The translations under genes were made by a program, and so were the position numbers. Below are positions 37,132 to 45,900 of a stretch of 64,000 nt of DNA, in pieces (the stretch's first letter is position 1; each line of letters opens with the position of its first letter). The notes beneath the pieces were generated by a model. That model saw nothing but the letters and a program-made list of their open reading frames with translations. It made no database searches and had not been told where the DNA came from. Source of the stretch: Epilithonimonas tenax DSM 16811 (GTDB lineage: Bacteria > Bacteroidota > Bacteroidia > Flavobacteriales > Weeksellaceae); the NCBI RefSeq assembly GCF_000428485.1, contig NZ_AUAA01000024.1, positions 1 through 64,000 on the forward strand. Reading direction: 5' to 3'.

Positions 37132-38220
37132 ATGAAAAATTTCAACAATAATCACTTTTTAAATCTGATCAAATCAAAAGCTTTGATCCTGATTGCCAGC
37201 AGTTCTCTACTGAGTTCTTGTGTAATCTACACGGGCGGATACTCAGAAACTGATGGTGTTTATTATGATCCAAACAAAGATTCTTTGCCTGCAGGCTCAT
37301 ATTCTGGCAATTATGGGAATCAGGTAGATGATTATTATAATTACCAAGATACTTATCCAAGCATCTATGATAACAACCAACAAAACCTGAAGGATCAGCA
37401 AAACCGTTATGCTGTGACCACAGACTCCGATTGGGGATCTTACACAGGAACCGAAACCAACTACACCAGCTTCAACAACTGGGGTTATGGCGGTTGGGGA
37501 ATGGGATTTGGCTACGGTGGTTTTGGTGGATGGGGCTATCCTGGCTACGGAATGTACGGCTGGAACAGTCCCTTTAACTCTTGGGGTTGGGGCTTGGGCT
37601 TCGGTTGGGGCAATTCTTTCTACTCGCCTTGGGGCTGGGGTGGCGGATTTTATGACCCATTCTACTCGGGATACTACGGTTATGGTGGATGGGGTGGATA
37701 TTATGGTGGAGGATATCATCACCCACTTAACTACAACAGATCTGGGGTCAATGGTGGAAGACTTAGCGGAATGATCAATAACAATAATGGACGTTTCCGT
37801 GGCATCAACAGCAGTGGCTCACGGGCAAATAACAACGGCTTTAGAAATCAGGCTGATCGTTACCTCAATAATGGCTCAAGAAACCAAAATATTGGGATCA
37901 GAAGTTCTAACAACGGCATCAGGAATTCTACTAATGGCATCAGAACAAACAGCGGCGGCATTATCAACTATCCCAATAATGGAAACGTACGAAGTAACTT
38001 CCCAAATAACACCGGTGGAGTTAGGACTCAAAACTATCCAAGCAATGGTGGGATAAGAACAGCGCCTAGTAATGGTGGATTCAGAAATGAAACGTACTCT
38101 GCTCCGTCCAGATCTGGTAGTAACTCCGGCGGATTCAACTCTGGTGGTGGCGGATTCAGATCCGGTGGTTCATCAGGCGGCGGTGGAATGAGATCTGGTG
38201 GCGGCGGTGGAAGAAGATAG
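37132..38220 (+). CDS. Gly/Trp/Tyr-rich and Asn-rich lipoprotein
   Basis: 362 residues. The N-terminus has a signal peptide ending in a lipobox (ASSSLLSSC, Cys30). Residues about 116-195 are very rich in Gly, Trp, Tyr and Phe, in units such as GYGGWG and GWGLGFGWG. Residues 200-362 become Asn/Ser/Gly/Arg-rich with many SNNGIRN-like repeats, ending in RSGGGGGRR. It is most likely a surface lipoprotein of low-complexity, perhaps adhesive or film-forming; this is inference. It precedes a FadL-like barrel gene by 30 bp, in the same direction, so they probably act together. Confidence 0.75.
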   Translation: MKNFNNNHFLNLIKSKALILIASSSLLSSCVIYTGGYSETDGVYYDPNKDSLPAGSYSGNYGNQVDDYYNYQDTYPSIYDNNQQNLKDQQNRYAVTTDSDWGSYTGTETNYTSFNNWGYGGWGMGFGYGGFGGWGYPGYGMYGWNSPFNSWGWGLGFGWGNSFYSPWGWGGGFYDPFYSGYYGYGGWGGYYGGGYHHPLNYNRSGVNGGRLSGMINNNNGRFRGINSSGSRANNNGFRNQADRYLNNGSRNQNIGIRSSNNGIRNSTNGIRTNSGGIINYPNNGNVRSNFPNNTGGVRTQNYPSNGGIRTAPSNGGFRNETYSAPSRSGSNSGGFNSGGGGFRSGGSSGGGGMRSGGGGGRR

Positions 38221-38250
38221 TTTATCATTTAAAATACATTTCATATCAAT

Positions 38251-39681
38251 ATGTTAAAAAAGACTTTGTTACTGCTCACTATTCCTGTTTCTTTCCTTTA
38301 TCTAAAAGCACAGGACATATCAGTAATCACAAATACAGTAGATGTTTACTCAGGAAATCCAATTAATGCAACGGCAAAGTATAATGCTATGGCGGGATCT
38401 ATCGGCGCATTGGGTGGTGACATATCATCTGCAAACGTCAATCCTGCAGGTATAGGAGTTTTTATCACCAATGACTTGAATCTCACCCTCGGCATTGATC
38501 ATCATAAGAATACAACGAGCCACGTAGGAAAGTCCTTGGGTTATAAAAAAAACCATACTGATTTGAATAATTCGGGCGGTGTTTTAACCATTAATGTTGC
38601 AGACAGCAATTCCAAATGGAAGTTCATCAACATAGGCGTTAATTATTCCACACAATCACTCGACAACTACCTAGAATCCGCCGGCAACGGCAATATAAAA
38701 ATCGCCAGCAATCCTACTTTATCCACCGTTGCAAATTACTCATTTCAGGGACATGCTTATAACAGATATGGTGACATTTCAAAAACCAATTTCACACTGG
38801 GTGCCAACTATGACAATCGGCTTTATTTTGGTGCAGGATTTAATTTCCATAACACCTATTTTGGGCAGGACGACATCGCCAATTTTCAAAACCTGACGAC
38901 AAATGTTGTTTCTACTTTCGATAAACAGTATACCAATCACGAGGAACATTCTGATGGTTTCTCTGCAAACATTGGGATGATTGCGAAACTGAGCAATCAG
39001 TTCCGCATTGGTGCTGCGATTGAAACACCTACTTGGTGGAGTATCGACAGAGTTTACAACCAATATTACAAAGGCAGTAACACCTACGATGTTTTCACAG
39101 AAGACAGACAACTTTCTACACCAATGAAGGCTACTTTAAGCGCAGCCTTTGTCCCAACTAAAAATTTTGCTGTCAATGTCGATTTTATACAAAGTTTAAC
39201 AAAACCAAAATATAAAGACTATGGCGATGCAGAAAGAGAACTCAATGATTTCTTCGGTGATTCTTATAAAAATGCTTCAGAAATAAGAGTCGGCGCAGAA
39301 TATAGGATCAGTGCATTCCGATTGAGAGGCGGTTATGCTTATCAGGGAAACAGTTTCGATCAATTAACTTTATCCGGTTTTAATGATAATGGTTCAAAAT
39401 CTGACCAATCTTTTTCAAATCTTTTAGTAGGAAAACGCCATACCATTGGCGCTGGTATCGGCTATGATTTCAAAGCTTTTTATATTGATGCATCATACCA
39501 AAACATCTCCTCAGATTACACCAGTCCTTCCTTGTACGGTGTTGTAACGGATCCCAATTATGCCACGACGACTGGTTATTACAATCCTTCAGGAACAGAA
39601 TTGTTAAGTGATGCTTACGCCGTTTCTAAAGTCAAAAACACCAGAAGCAATATCTTCGTCACGCTAGGTTGGAAATTTTAA
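38251..39681 (+). CDS. FadL/OmpP1-like outer-membrane transport protein
   Basis: 476 residues with a signal peptide (about 1-20, ending LKAQD). The N-terminal NAMAGSIGALGGDISSANVNPAGIGVF is the recognised plug-region motif of the OmpP1/FadL/TodX family in Bacteroidota. The rest is a long series of amphipathic strands, and it ends in the aromatic C-terminal strand (LGWKF). It should form a 14-strand barrel for uptake of hydrophobic compounds. The substrate is unknown. It follows the Gly-rich lipoprotein gene by 30 bp. Confidence 0.82.
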   Translation: MLKKTLLLLTIPVSFLYLKAQDISVITNTVDVYSGNPINATAKYNAMAGSIGALGGDISSANVNPAGIGVFITNDLNLTLGIDHHKNTTSHVGKSLGYKKNHTDLNNSGGVLTINVADSNSKWKFINIGVNYSTQSLDNYLESAGNGNIKIASNPTLSTVANYSFQGHAYNRYGDISKTNFTLGANYDNRLYFGAGFNFHNTYFGQDDIANFQNLTTNVVSTFDKQYTNHEEHSDGFSANIGMIAKLSNQFRIGAAIETPTWWSIDRVYNQYYKGSNTYDVFTEDRQLSTPMKATLSAAFVPTKNFAVNVDFIQSLTKPKYKDYGDAERELNDFFGDSYKNASEIRVGAEYRISAFRLRGGYAYQGNSFDQLTLSGFNDNGSKSDQSFSNLLVGKRHTIGAGIGYDFKAFYIDASYQNISSDYTSPSLYGVVTDPNYATTTGYYNPSGTELLSDAYAVSKVKNTRSNIFVTLGWKF

Positions 39682-39693
39682 ACAAATCCAATT

Positions 39694-39732
39694 TAAAAAA
39701 AAAAAGTTCTGATTTTTTCAGGACTTTTTTTG
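39694..39732. terminator. Bidirectional terminator between the FadL-like gene and rsgA
   Basis: AAGTTCTG, loop ATTTTTT and CAGGACTT (one G-T pair), with an A-run on the left and a T-run on the right. It serves both convergent genes. Confidence 0.75.
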
Positions 39733-39734
39733 TT

Positions 39735-40661
39735 TTAGTTTTGGTTCATCTCATCTGCCTCTTCCATCAATTTGAGGTAGGTGATGTATCTGGTTTCTTC
39801 CAGCTCTCCGTTTTCTAATCCTTGCAGGACGGCACATCTTGGTTCATTGATATGCATACAGTTGTGGTATTTGCAACTTCTGCCCGCTTTGAAAATCTCA
39901 GGAAAATAATGCTGAATCTCTTCTTTCTGTACATCGATCATTGCAAATTCCCGAACACCAGGTGTATCTATTACAGAGCCTCCAAAATCCCAAAAGTGCA
40001 TCTGAGCAAAAGTGGTCGTATGTTTTCCTTTGAGCTGAGATTCTGATATCTCTCCAGTTCTGATATGGAGATCTGGCTGCATCGCATTGACCAATGTTGA
40101 TTTTCCACACCCAGAATGCCCGAAGAATACGGAGGTTTTATCTTTTATCTTATCAATGAGAAAATTGAGATTCAGTTTGGTATAGGAAGAGATATTCAAA
40201 GTATCGTACCCGATGTTTTGATACATGGCTTCGATGTTTTCTACGATCTGTTTCTCCTCGTCGTTCAAAGTATCCATTTTATTGAACAGTATCAAAGTCG
40301 GGATGTTATAAGCTTCGCAGCACGCGAGAAAACGATCCAAAAACCCCAAAGATGTTTCGGGGAATTTCAAAGTATAAATGAAACACGCTACATTGACGTT
40401 GGAGGCAATAATATGTGCTTCCTTTGAAAGATTCACGGATTTTCTGATGAGATAATTACGTCTTGGAAAGATTTTGGTAATCCACGCCACGTCATCCTGC
40501 TCCAAAGAGAATTCGACTTCATCACCTACGGCCAATGGATTTGTAAGTCTTGTTTTTATCAATTTGAATTTGCCCCGGATCCTGGCTTCATAAACAGTTT
40601 TAGATTCTGCTTCCAAAACCTGATACCAGCTTCCCGTAGATTTGATGATGATTCCTTTCAA
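39735..40661 (-). CDS. rsgA: Ribosome small-subunit GTPase A
   Basis: 308 residues with the circularly permuted GTPase order: N-terminal OB domain (about 1-70), G4 NKMD (127-130), then G1 GHSGCGKST (181-189) and G3 DTPG (232-235), followed by the zinc site Cys263, Cys268, His270 and Cys276. It acts late in 30S assembly. The start codon is TTG at 40659-40661 (LKGIIIKSTGSWYQV); no ATG is available at the position expected from relatives. Confidence 0.95.
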   Translation of the reverse strand: MKGIIIKSTGSWYQVLEAESKTVYEARIRGKFKLIKTRLTNPLAVGDEVEFSLEQDDVAWITKIFPRRNYLIRKSVNLSKEAHIIASNVNVACFIYTLKFPETSLGFLDRFLACCEAYNIPTLILFNKMDTLNDEEKQIVENIEAMYQNIGYDTLNISSYTKLNLNFLIDKIKDKTSVFFGHSGCGKSTLVNAMQPDLHIRTGEISESQLKGKHTTTFAQMHFWDFGGSVIDTPGVREFAMIDVQKEEIQHYFPEIFKAGRSCKYHNCMHINEPRCAVLQGLENGELEETRYITYLKLMEEADEMNQN

Positions 40662-40712
40662 AAAATAGATTTTAATAATTCACAAAGTTAAGGCTTTTAT
40701 CGTGTTTACAAA

Positions 40713-40748
40713 TAAAAACCCTTTCAGAGTTTAAATCTAAAAGGGTTG
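40713..40748 (-). terminator. Terminator of the DAHP synthase gene
   Basis: AACCCTTT...AAAGGGTT stem on the minus strand with a T-run. It is between repeat B and rsgA. Confidence 0.65.
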
Positions 40749-40788
40749 TTTGTATTTAGTTTACAAAACGTGTTCTACGTTGAATCTG

Positions 40789-40925
40789 TAGCCCGGCCTG
40801 AGTGGAAATTCTTTTTTGCGTGGTCATCCATCTCAACTTGAGCTGAAAACGTCTGCAAAAAAGATTGACTTCGTCGCACCACTTCGTTAGGTTTGGGAAC
40901 GGAGTACGGATAAAGCTGCCCAAAT
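40789..40925 (+). repeat. Dispersed intergenic repeat, copy B
   Basis: GCCCGGCCTGAGTGGAA, CTTTTTTGCG, variable middle, GTCTGCAAAAAAGATTGAC, and CGGATAAAGCTGCCCAAA. The block from GTCTGC to GCCCAAA (about 75 bp) is nearly identical to copy A. It begins 10 bases after the sequence CGTTGAATCT, which also precedes copy C. Confidence 0.75.
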
Positions 40926-40958
40926 CATTCAAAGTCTTGGAGAGCTTTGGATGGACGG

Positions 40959-42038
40959 TTATTTGTTGATCATAATCCCATTCTGAACTTCGATACTTTC
41001 TTCGTGGATCGCTTTGAAAACTTTCTCGATGAAGTCCTGAGACATTCCTGTTTCGCTTGCTTTTTGATTGGCGTATTCTGTGATCACTTTCCAACGTTCT
41101 GGCTGGAAGATGGCGATGTTATTTTCTTTTTTCAGATTTCCGATTTTTTCAGAGATCTTCATTCTTTGTGATAGCAATTCTATCAATTGGAAATCCATAT
41201 CGCTGATCAACGTTCTGTGTTTTCCCATCTCATCTTCATAACCGGAAATATCAGAATTTCTGATCTGAAGATTGCTGATCATCTCTGCCAATACTTCTGG
41301 CGTGATCTGTTGAGAGGCATCGCTCCAAGCGTTGTCCGGATCTTCGTGACTTTCTATGATTGCACCTTGGTACCCAACATTGAAGGCTTCCTGCGCAACG
41401 CCAGCCAAACCCGTTCTATTGCCACAGATGTGAGATGGATCTATGAATAATGGGATATTCGGGAACTGATTTTTGAAATCCAATGCGATCTGCCAGTTCG
41501 GGATGTTTCTGTATTTTGTTTTTTGGTAAGTAGAAAAACCTCTGTGGATCGCGCCAACATTTTCAATCCCTTGACCTAACAACCTTTCCAAAGCACCAAT
41601 CCAAAGTGCCAGATCTGGATTCACTGGATTTTTCACCAAAATCGGCTTGTTGGTTCCTCGCAATGCCTGAGCAATCTCTTGAACTGTAAATGGATTCACT
41701 GTAGAACGTGCGCCGATCCAAAGGATATCAACGTCTGCTTCCAACGCTGCAAAAACGTGGTGTGCGTTTGCTACTTCTGTTGCTGTTTTGAAACCGTATT
41801 CTTCTTTCACTTTTTTCAGCCAATTGAGACCAATGACGCCTACACCTTCGAAACCGTTTGGTTTTGTTCTCGGTTTCCAGATCCCAGCACGGAAGGCGGA
41901 GATCTGCGCACCACTTTCTTTCAGTCTTTTTGCGGTGCCAAGCATTTGAGATTCGCTTTCTGCGCTACAAGGTCCTGCGATGATCATTGGATTTGCGAAG
42001 TCGTTGATCCAATCGTTCTTCAATTCGTTTAAGTTCAT
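40959..42038 (-). CDS. Bifunctional DAHP synthase (type I beta) / chorismate mutase (type II)
   Basis: 359 residues. The N-terminal part (about 1-265) is a 3-deoxy-D-arabino-heptulosonate-7-phosphate synthase barrel, with IIAGPCSAES, RAGIWKPRTKPN, LVKNPVNPD and PLFIDPSHICGNR. The C-terminal part (about 270-359) is a helical AroQ-type chorismate mutase, with ISDMDFQLIELLSQRMKISEKIG. It gives the first step of the shikimate pathway and the chorismate branch to prephenate. The mutase domain usually confers feedback inhibition by prephenate. Two-domain order DAHP synthase then mutase is typical of Bacteroidota. Confidence 0.93.
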   Translation of the reverse strand: MNLNELKNDWINDFANPMIIAGPCSAESESQMLGTAKRLKESGAQISAFRAGIWKPRTKPNGFEGVGVIGLNWLKKVKEEYGFKTATEVANAHHVFAALEADVDILWIGARSTVNPFTVQEIAQALRGTNKPILVKNPVNPDLALWIGALERLLGQGIENVGAIHRGFSTYQKTKYRNIPNWQIALDFKNQFPNIPLFIDPSHICGNRTGLAGVAQEAFNVGYQGAIIESHEDPDNAWSDASQQITPEVLAEMISNLQIRNSDISGYEDEMGKHRTLISDMDFQLIELLSQRMKISEKIGNLKKENNIAIFQPERWKVITEYANQKASETGMSQDFIEKVFKAIHEESIEVQNGIMINK

Positions 42039-42062
42039 ATTTTAAATTTTATATATTTTAAA

Positions 42063-42263
42063 TTAATGCAATAGTATATCTGTTATAAATGTTGATTTAT
42101 AATTCTTTTCCAAAAAATAAGGTTTAAAAACTTTAAATGAGTTGCGGAGATTTGAATAATCCGCAGATTTTTGAGAAAGAAATTTTTTAGCTAAACCAAT
42201 AAAATCGGTAATAGTTTCTAAAATTTCTATAATAAGATCCAAAAAAGCTAAATAATCCACCAA
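42063..42263 (-). CDS. Possible small open reading frame, function unknown
   Basis: The frame (TTG start at 42263, 66 residues) ends 24 bp before the DAHP synthase gene and is open upstream for about 25 more codons to a TAA. It is hydrophobic near the start (VDYLAFLDLIIEILETITDFIG) and basic at the end. Composition looks protein-like, but no start ATG, no recognised domain and no homologue known to me. It could equally be chance or a relic. Confidence 0.2.
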   Translation of the reverse strand: MVDYLAFLDLIIEILETITDFIGLAKKFLSQKSADYSNLRNSFKVFKPYFLEKNYKSTFITDILLH

Positions 42264-42558
42264 AAAACTCGGTCGATTTAGAAGTTGTATAATATGGAAA
42301 TTGGGTTGATTCCATTCATTAATGCCTTATTGAAAGGCTTTTTAGCTTGGTTGGATTAAAGGATTTCAACTATTTTCATTGAAATCTTGAACAAATATAT
42401 AAATTAATAGGAAATGAGCACGATGATCAGGTCAATAATTTTTCATAAACTGACAAATACTTTCATTCCTCTTGAGAAATCAGAAAAGCAGGATATACCT
42501 GCTTTTCTAAAATTTGATTTCAACATCTGTATTCTCTTTGTATAATTAGATCTGTGTT
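42264..42558. other. Gene-free stretch with two hairpins
   Basis: A GCCTT/AAGGC hairpin with a short T-run lies at about 42324-42343 on the plus strand, and the terminator at 42482-42508 belongs to the secreted-protein gene. No other gene or repeat recognised here. Confidence 0.4.
42482..42508 (-). terminator. Hairpin terminator of the secreted-protein gene at 42559
   Basis: AGAAAAGCAGG and CCTGCTTTTCT form a perfect 11-bp stem around a 5-nt loop. It lies about 50 bp past the stop. Confidence 0.7.
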
Positions 42559-43275
42559 TTAGTTTGAAATTTTATAAATGTAAATGTTGACTTTTCCACT
42601 ATTAAGCAATGTCAAATCAATAGGTAGCAGTCCGGAAACATTGACAGCGAAGGTGAGAGTGTCATTGGTATTGAGCTGTACCAATGAGGTGAGTGTTGTA
42701 GAAGTCACGGGTACGGAAGCCAGCGTTATGCCTAGCAAAGACACTCTAACGCCATCAAAAAGTTTTTCATCCCAAATGATGTTACCATTCTTGATCAATC
42801 CCAATTTTTTACCTCCCAAGGCTTCCAAGTTCACCCCGGCATTGAACTGATACTCGTAAGTAACCGCGTACACACCGGTTTGTGGAGCCGTATAAACGCC
42901 TGAGGTAAAAAGTGCCTGACTTCCCAATTTTGTATCACTGCTTCCTGTGAGGTTGACCCTGGACCAAGAACTTCCCAACCCGAGATCCACCAGTGACCCA
43001 GAACCTGTTTTTGTTGCATAGTAGGCACTGCTGTTACCAGGCATAAAATAGGCTGAAGCTACTTCTTTAATTTCGAAATCTCCTGTGCTAGACGTTTGGT
43101 CTCTGACCAAAATCGTATGATTTGTGTTCAATGAACTTAACGCAGTCACCGTGCGTATTTTCAAATTTCCGTTGACATCGAGTGTTGATTTGGGGTCTGA
43201 GGTATTCACCCCAACTTGTGCATTGAGAATCGTCGTGAATACCAAGACGACCAATATGTAGAATTTCTTTTTCAT
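42559..43275 (-). CDS. Secreted protein with C-terminal jelly-roll (C1q/TNF-like) domain
   Basis: 238 residues with a signal peptide (about 1-19, ending TILNAQ) followed by VGVNTSDPKSTLDVNGNLKIR, a widespread opening of exported flavobacterial proteins. The C-terminal 130 residues have beta-strand patterning (SGVYTAPQTGVYAVTYEYQFN, KKLGLIKNGNIIWD) like the C1q/TNF jelly-roll. Ligand unknown. It has no type IX-sorting C-terminus that I recognise. It stands alone. Confidence 0.7.
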   Translation of the reverse strand: MKKKFYILVVLVFTTILNAQVGVNTSDPKSTLDVNGNLKIRTVTALSSLNTNHTILVRDQTSSTGDFEIKEVASAYFMPGNSSAYYATKTGSGSLVDLGLGSSWSRVNLTGSSDTKLGSQALFTSGVYTAPQTGVYAVTYEYQFNAGVNLEALGGKKLGLIKNGNIIWDEKLFDGVRVSLLGITLASVPVTSTTLTSLVQLNTNDTLTFAVNVSGLLPIDLTLLNSGKVNIYIYKISN

Positions 43276-43891
43276 GAGTTTAGTATTAATTTGTTTTGAT
43301 TAAAAGCCATCCAATTGATTAACACAAATAGTCGTACTTCCTATCCATCCATAAGAATTAAATACTGGTGTTTTTTGAGGTATCACGATTAGGTTAAGTT
43401 TCGATAGTGACTGGTTTTTAAGATTTGTGGATCTATCTATTTTTATCCAGGTGGATTATTATTGTCATTGACAATACAACTGAAGCATTTTATGAAATCA
43501 AATCAGCTTCTACTCTACCTCCAATGGGTTTTAAAAAATCTTAATTCCAACGGGATCGGAAGTTCAGAAGTGAAAATGGTAACTTAAGGTGGCTTAGACA
43601 ATTTCTTTTTCATAATGTTTACAATTTGAAACCTGATCGGCTTATGGTTATTAGAATTATGTTAACAAATGTAATGGACGAAAATCAATCTTCAAAGTTC
43701 TCTTTGTACTTATTCGAGAATAAGCACACATTTTTACTTATTTTTAATAATACTTAAACAATTGATTTATATATAGATAAAAAACACAACAGTAACGCTT
43801 TATTTTATAAATAAAAAAAATATAATTAGCCTTTCAATTTTATTTTTGATTAAATTTGGTTTAGAAAGATTAGATTTTCTATTTTAAGGCG
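43276..43891. other. Gene-free stretch between the secreted protein and the TPR-AraC gene
   Basis: This 616-bp gap has no credible ORF. It contains the perfect palindrome CTTATTCGAGAATAAG at 43709-43724 and the TAAATTTG element at 43851. I see nothing else. Confidence 0.5.
43851..43858 (+). promoter_or_regulatory. Candidate -7 element (TAAATTTG) for the TPR-AraC regulator
   Basis: It matches TAnnTTTG and lies 34 bp before the ATG at 43892. The palindrome at 43709-43724 lies 127 bp further upstream. Confidence 0.35.
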
Positions 43892-45622
43892 ATGAAAAAA
43901 ATTTATCTCTTAGTAGTATTTTCGTTTTTTACCACACTCCCTTCTCAGCAGAAGCGGTTCACTAATGATGATAATTTCCGGAAAAATTATGAACATTACC
44001 GTGAAAATGACAGCCGAGCATTTCATTACATCAATCTCTATATACAACACGCCAAGACTGATAAAAACAGTGCTCAACTTGCCCAGGCGTACGAAGATGC
44101 CGCCTTCTACTCAGAGTCAGGAACTGACAAATTAAAATACGCAGACAGTACCATCACAGCTGCATTATCATCCAGAAATAATGACCTGATCAGCAATTCT
44201 TATCTTAAAAAAGGTATTGTTTATGATTTTAACTTTAAAAAATACAAACCAGCATTAGATCAATATATAAAAGCTTACGAATATTCCAAAGATTCGAATG
44301 ATGGCTATTTGAAAAATGAGATCCTTTACCGTATTGGCATTGTGAAAAATTACATGGGTTACTACGATTCTGCATTGGATCATTTTCAAAAAGCCCACGA
44401 TTTTTCCTATAAGAATATGCAAAAAAAAGCACCTCCGAACGTCATCTTCAATAATAAAAAAGCCTATTATAACACTTTACACAGCATCATTATCTGCCAC
44501 AGAAATCTTAATAATTTCAAATCTATAGATTCTTTGATCAATACAGGAGTATCACAAACTCAGAATAATCCCGATTTCCAGCAAGAATATGGTTATTTTC
44601 TCAAAGAAAGAGGCATTGAAGACTTACATCAAAAAGAATTCACAAAAGCATTGATCAACCTACACAAATCCCTACAACCCATTTCGCAAATCAACGATTT
44701 TGCAGGTAAAGCTGTTACTTATTTTTATCTTGGCAAAGCTTATCTGGCTCTTAATAACTTTAAAAAAGCCATTCCGTATTTTGAAAAAGTGGATGATATC
44801 TTTCAAAAGCACGCGGTTGTATTTCCTGAGCTTTTGGAAAATTATGAGTTGCTCATTAATCATTACAAAAAGGAGAAAGATGATCGTGCCGAACTGTATT
44901 ACACCAAACAGTTACTAAAAGCAGACGATACATTTTCTAAAGATTTCGCATATCTCTCCTCTACCATTCACAAAAAATACGATATAAAAACCCTGCAGGA
45001 GGAAAAGAAAAGACTGGAAATACGAGTCTCGTGGGGATTTTGGATCATTATTACGCTTTCTACCTTAGCCATTGTATTGATGACAATCATTTTCGTAAAA
45101 GAGAGAATGGAAAAAAGAGATAGAATTAATTACAGACTTCTGGAGGAAAAGATCCTGAGGAAGGAATACACATCGTCTCACCAAATTGATATGAACGTGA
45201 AAGATGATGACAAATGCGCGATGACAGAAGAGATGACCGCCAACATATTAGAGAAACTGAAATCTTTTGAAGAAAAATGTGGTTTTATTGAACAAGGATT
45301 GACCATCAATAAACTGGCTCACAAATTCCATACAAATTCCAATTACCTTTCTCATATCATTAATGAACACAAAGGCGTAAAGTTCAATCGGTATCTGGGT
45401 GTACTGCGCATCAATTATATCACAGAAAAATTATACAACGACAAACTTTTTCTCAGCTATAAAATAGAAACACTGGCAGAAAAATGCGGCATCGCTTCCA
45501 GAACCAATTTCTCTAATTTGTTTCAGGAAATCAACGGAATACGACCTACCGAATTCATAAAAAAAATACAACAAGACAGAGCAAACGGTGTTCGCAAATC
45601 CGTGATGAAGAAAACAGATTAA
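43892..45622 (+). CDS. TPR - transmembrane - AraC-type regulator
   Basis: 576 residues. A signal-peptide-like N-terminus is followed by a periplasmic TPR domain (about 60-350, e.g. DQYIKAYEYSKDS, AVTYFYLGKAYLALNNFKKAIPYF). A single membrane helix lies at about 381-403, then a coiled stretch, and at the C-terminus an AraC DNA-binding domain (about 465-560, with INKLAHKFHTNSNYLSHIIN and TLAEKCGIASRTNFSNLFQ). It should sense an envelope or external signal and act on DNA from the membrane, without a kinase. This design is frequent in Chryseobacterium, but targets and ligand are unknown. A TPR relic lies on the other strand just beyond. Confidence 0.85.
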   Translation: MKKIYLLVVFSFFTTLPSQQKRFTNDDNFRKNYEHYRENDSRAFHYINLYIQHAKTDKNSAQLAQAYEDAAFYSESGTDKLKYADSTITAALSSRNNDLISNSYLKKGIVYDFNFKKYKPALDQYIKAYEYSKDSNDGYLKNEILYRIGIVKNYMGYYDSALDHFQKAHDFSYKNMQKKAPPNVIFNNKKAYYNTLHSIIICHRNLNNFKSIDSLINTGVSQTQNNPDFQQEYGYFLKERGIEDLHQKEFTKALINLHKSLQPISQINDFAGKAVTYFYLGKAYLALNNFKKAIPYFEKVDDIFQKHAVVFPELLENYELLINHYKKEKDDRAELYYTKQLLKADDTFSKDFAYLSSTIHKKYDIKTLQEEKKRLEIRVSWGFWIIITLSTLAIVLMTIIFVKERMEKRDRINYRLLEEKILRKEYTSSHQIDMNVKDDDKCAMTEEMTANILEKLKSFEEKCGFIEQGLTINKLAHKFHTNSNYLSHIINEHKGVKFNRYLGVLRINYITEKLYNDKLFLSYKIETLAEKCGIASRTNFSNLFQEINGIRPTEFIKKIQQDRANGVRKSVMKKTD

Positions 45623-45648
45623 CCAGCATCTTGCAAATCGATCAGAGA

Positions 45649-45813
45649 TCATTTTTTCAGTTTTTCTATTTTTAAAAGCATTTCTTTCGCATTGGAATTA
45701 TCAGAATTCCGCTCCAGTGATTTCTGATAATTTTGTTTGGAAAGCGCATATTCTTTATTGTTAAAATAAGCTTCAACTAAACTATCATAAGGATTTGCTG
45801 AGTTTGGAAATTT
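45649..45813 (-). pseudogene. Relic of a TPR-containing C-terminus
   Basis: The minus strand encodes 54 residues that begin after an in-frame stop, reading KFPNSANPYDSLVEAYFNNK, then SLERNSDNSNAKEMLLKIEK before TGA. This is the closing TPR pattern of larger proteins, such as serine hydrolases with a C-terminal TPR. No start codon or N-terminal part is seen; the frame upstream is broken. The protein's identity cannot be recovered. Confidence 0.55.
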
Positions 45814-45900
45814 TCATTTTCGGATAATTGATTCTAATTAATACTCTCTCAACATTTTCTACCGGCATTATCCAATGGCATGAAATAAAACTGATGAGAA

